Source: Acidobacteriota bacterium
GTDB taxonomy: Bacteria; Acidobacteriota; Terriglobia; Terriglobales; Acidobacteriaceae
Direction of reading: 5' to 3'
Length of the DNA stretch: 6,026 nt
NCBI GenBank assembly: GCA_021779695.1
Contig: JAJYAE010000275.1
Span: 1-6,026, forward strand
Shown here piece by piece: positions 5,216 to 6,026 of the stretch. The notes under the pieces are model-generated. The model was not told the origin of the DNA. It did not search any database and saw only the letters and a list, made by a program, of their open reading frames with translations. A program made the translations under genes and the position numbers. Within the stretch, counting starts at the first letter, position 1; each line of letters opens with the position of its first letter.

Positions 5216-6026
5216 GTGCAAATGTTGAAAGCTACTTCAGCGGAATTGCAAGACACTTACAGCAGGTATTCGGATGGGAGTGCCCTATACGGCGACGACT
5301 TTCTTCCCGACGAGATCGAGAAATGGTTTCGTGATGAAAAGGAAGCCTATTACAACTTGGGCACAAAGCGCCAAGCTGGCGACTATGGCTATCACGCGTT
5401 AAATTGGCGCCACGGCTATCGGCACCTTCCACTCGGTCCGTTTGAGCATGTGCTGGGCATTGGAAGCGCTTTTGGAGAAGAGCTAGAGCCTGCGTTGAGC
5501 CGCGCGAAAAGGATAACAATCCTCGAGCCATCCGACGGGTTCGAACACCCGCGATTTGAGTACGTTAAGCCCAATCCAAGCGGCCAGATGGTATTTGCTG
5601 ACAATACTTTCGATCTCATTACATGCTTCGGTGTACTGCATCATATCCCCAACGTATCCAAAGTCGTGAGTGAATTGACGCGATGTCTCATGCCGGGAGG
5701 ATGGCTTTTACTCAGGGAACCAACCCACTCCATGGGGAACTGGGATCGGCCACGTCCCGGTCTCACGCGCAGAGAGCGTGGTATTCCGCTTCAGATTATG
5801 GAGCAGATCATAAACAATGCCGGTTTGCAGATCATCCGCGAGAGGCGTTGCATGTTTTCTCTTACTGGTCGTCTTCAAAGATTTCTCCCAAAGTCACAGA
5901 CTGTATACAACACACGGTGGATCACTGTTCTTGACGACTACCTCTGCAACATTCCGATTTGGTCTAAACGTTACCATCCTGATAATTTCATTCAGAGATT
6001 TCGACCGTGGGCGGCATTCTTTGTGT
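5216..6026 (+). CDS. Class I SAM-dependent methyltransferase (3' partial)
   Basis: The frame opens at GTG 5216 and is still open at the window end, giving 270 visible residues. Class I (Rossmann-fold) methyltransferase motifs are present in order: motif I as VLGIGSAFGEE (79-89), the acidic end of strand 2 in ITILEPS (Glu104, expected to bind the SAM ribose), motif IV as FDLITCFGVLHHIPN (132-146) and the post-motif strand MPGGWLLLREP (159-169). This is the Methyltransf_11-like pattern. Motif I has Gly81 where an acidic residue is usual. About 75 hydrophilic residues, rich in Asp, Glu and Tyr (GDDFLPDEIEKWF, residues 23-35), come before the fold. The C-terminal part has aromatic and basic stretches, with no clear membrane helix visible. 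Its place after the glycosyltransferases suggests it methylates a sugar of the polymer or a lipid-linked intermediate, but a small-molecule or protein substrate cannot be excluded. The C-terminus is cut by the window edge. Confidence 0.85.
   Translation, partial: MQMLKATSAELQDTYSRYSDGSALYGDDFLPDEIEKWFRDEKEAYYNLGTKRQAGDYGYHALNWRHGYRHLPLGPFEHVLGIGSAFGEELEPALSRAKRITILEPSDGFEHPRFEYVKPNPSGQMVFADNTFDLITCFGVLHHIPNVSKVVSELTRCLMPGGWLLLREPTHSMGNWDRPRPGLTRRERGIPLQIMEQIINNAGLQIIRERRCMFSLTGRLQRFLPKSQTVYNTRWITVLDDYLCNIPIWSKRYHPDNFIQRFRPWAAFFV

Noticed and set aside
5683..5934. 83-codon + strand frame inside the methyltransferase region
   Set aside because: The overlapping frame from 5216 carries ordered methyltransferase motifs and continues past this ORF to the window edge. 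This one is a shadow.

Overview
The window is a stretch of a surface or exopolysaccharide biosynthesis locus. Every recognisable gene lies on the + strand. In order there are: an O-antigen ligase/polymerase-like membrane protein whose 5' end lies outside the window; a GT2 glycosyltransferase; a Wzx/WzxC-like flippase of the MOP superfamily; a 184-bp non-coding gap; the N-terminal stump of a dead GT4 glycosyltransferase; an intact GT4 glycosyltransferase; and a class I SAM-dependent methyltransferase that runs off the 3' edge. There are no tRNA or rRNA genes, no CRISPR array and no transposase gene.

The organism cannot be named from the sequence. A flippase plus a Wzy/WaaL-type protein suits a Gram-negative envelope. 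The moderately high GC, loose gene packing and style of the glycosyltransferases would suit a soil bacterium such as an acidobacterium, but that is an impression and not a demonstrated assignment.

Layout. 1-2010 is a tight pair: the ligase/polymerase stop codon abuts the GT2 ATG with no gap. The flippase (2046-3563) follows after 35 nt, so these three genes probably form one transcript. 3564-3747 has no gene but holds several short inverted repeats and a possible promoter. 3748-3945 is the glycosyltransferase relic. The intact GT4 gene (start near 3961, end 5154) follows it directly. After 61 nt, a strong Shine-Dalgarno sequence and a GTG start open the methyltransferase gene (5216 to beyond 6026).

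Likely joint role (inference): the GT2 and GT4 enzymes add sugars to a lipid-linked repeat unit at the inner face of the inner membrane. The methyltransferase may methylate a sugar. The flippase moves the lipid-linked unit to the periplasm, and the membrane protein polymerises it or transfers it to an acceptor. The sugars and the final polymer cannot be read from the sequence.

GC content is patchy: about 69% in part of the GT2 gene, about 53% in part of the ligase/polymerase gene and about 34% in the last 130 bases of the GT4 gene. Together with the glycosyltransferase relic this suggests a locus assembled and trimmed by recombination. I do not see a clearly new biological system. The most noteworthy items are the eroded glycosyltransferase and the structured gap in front of it.
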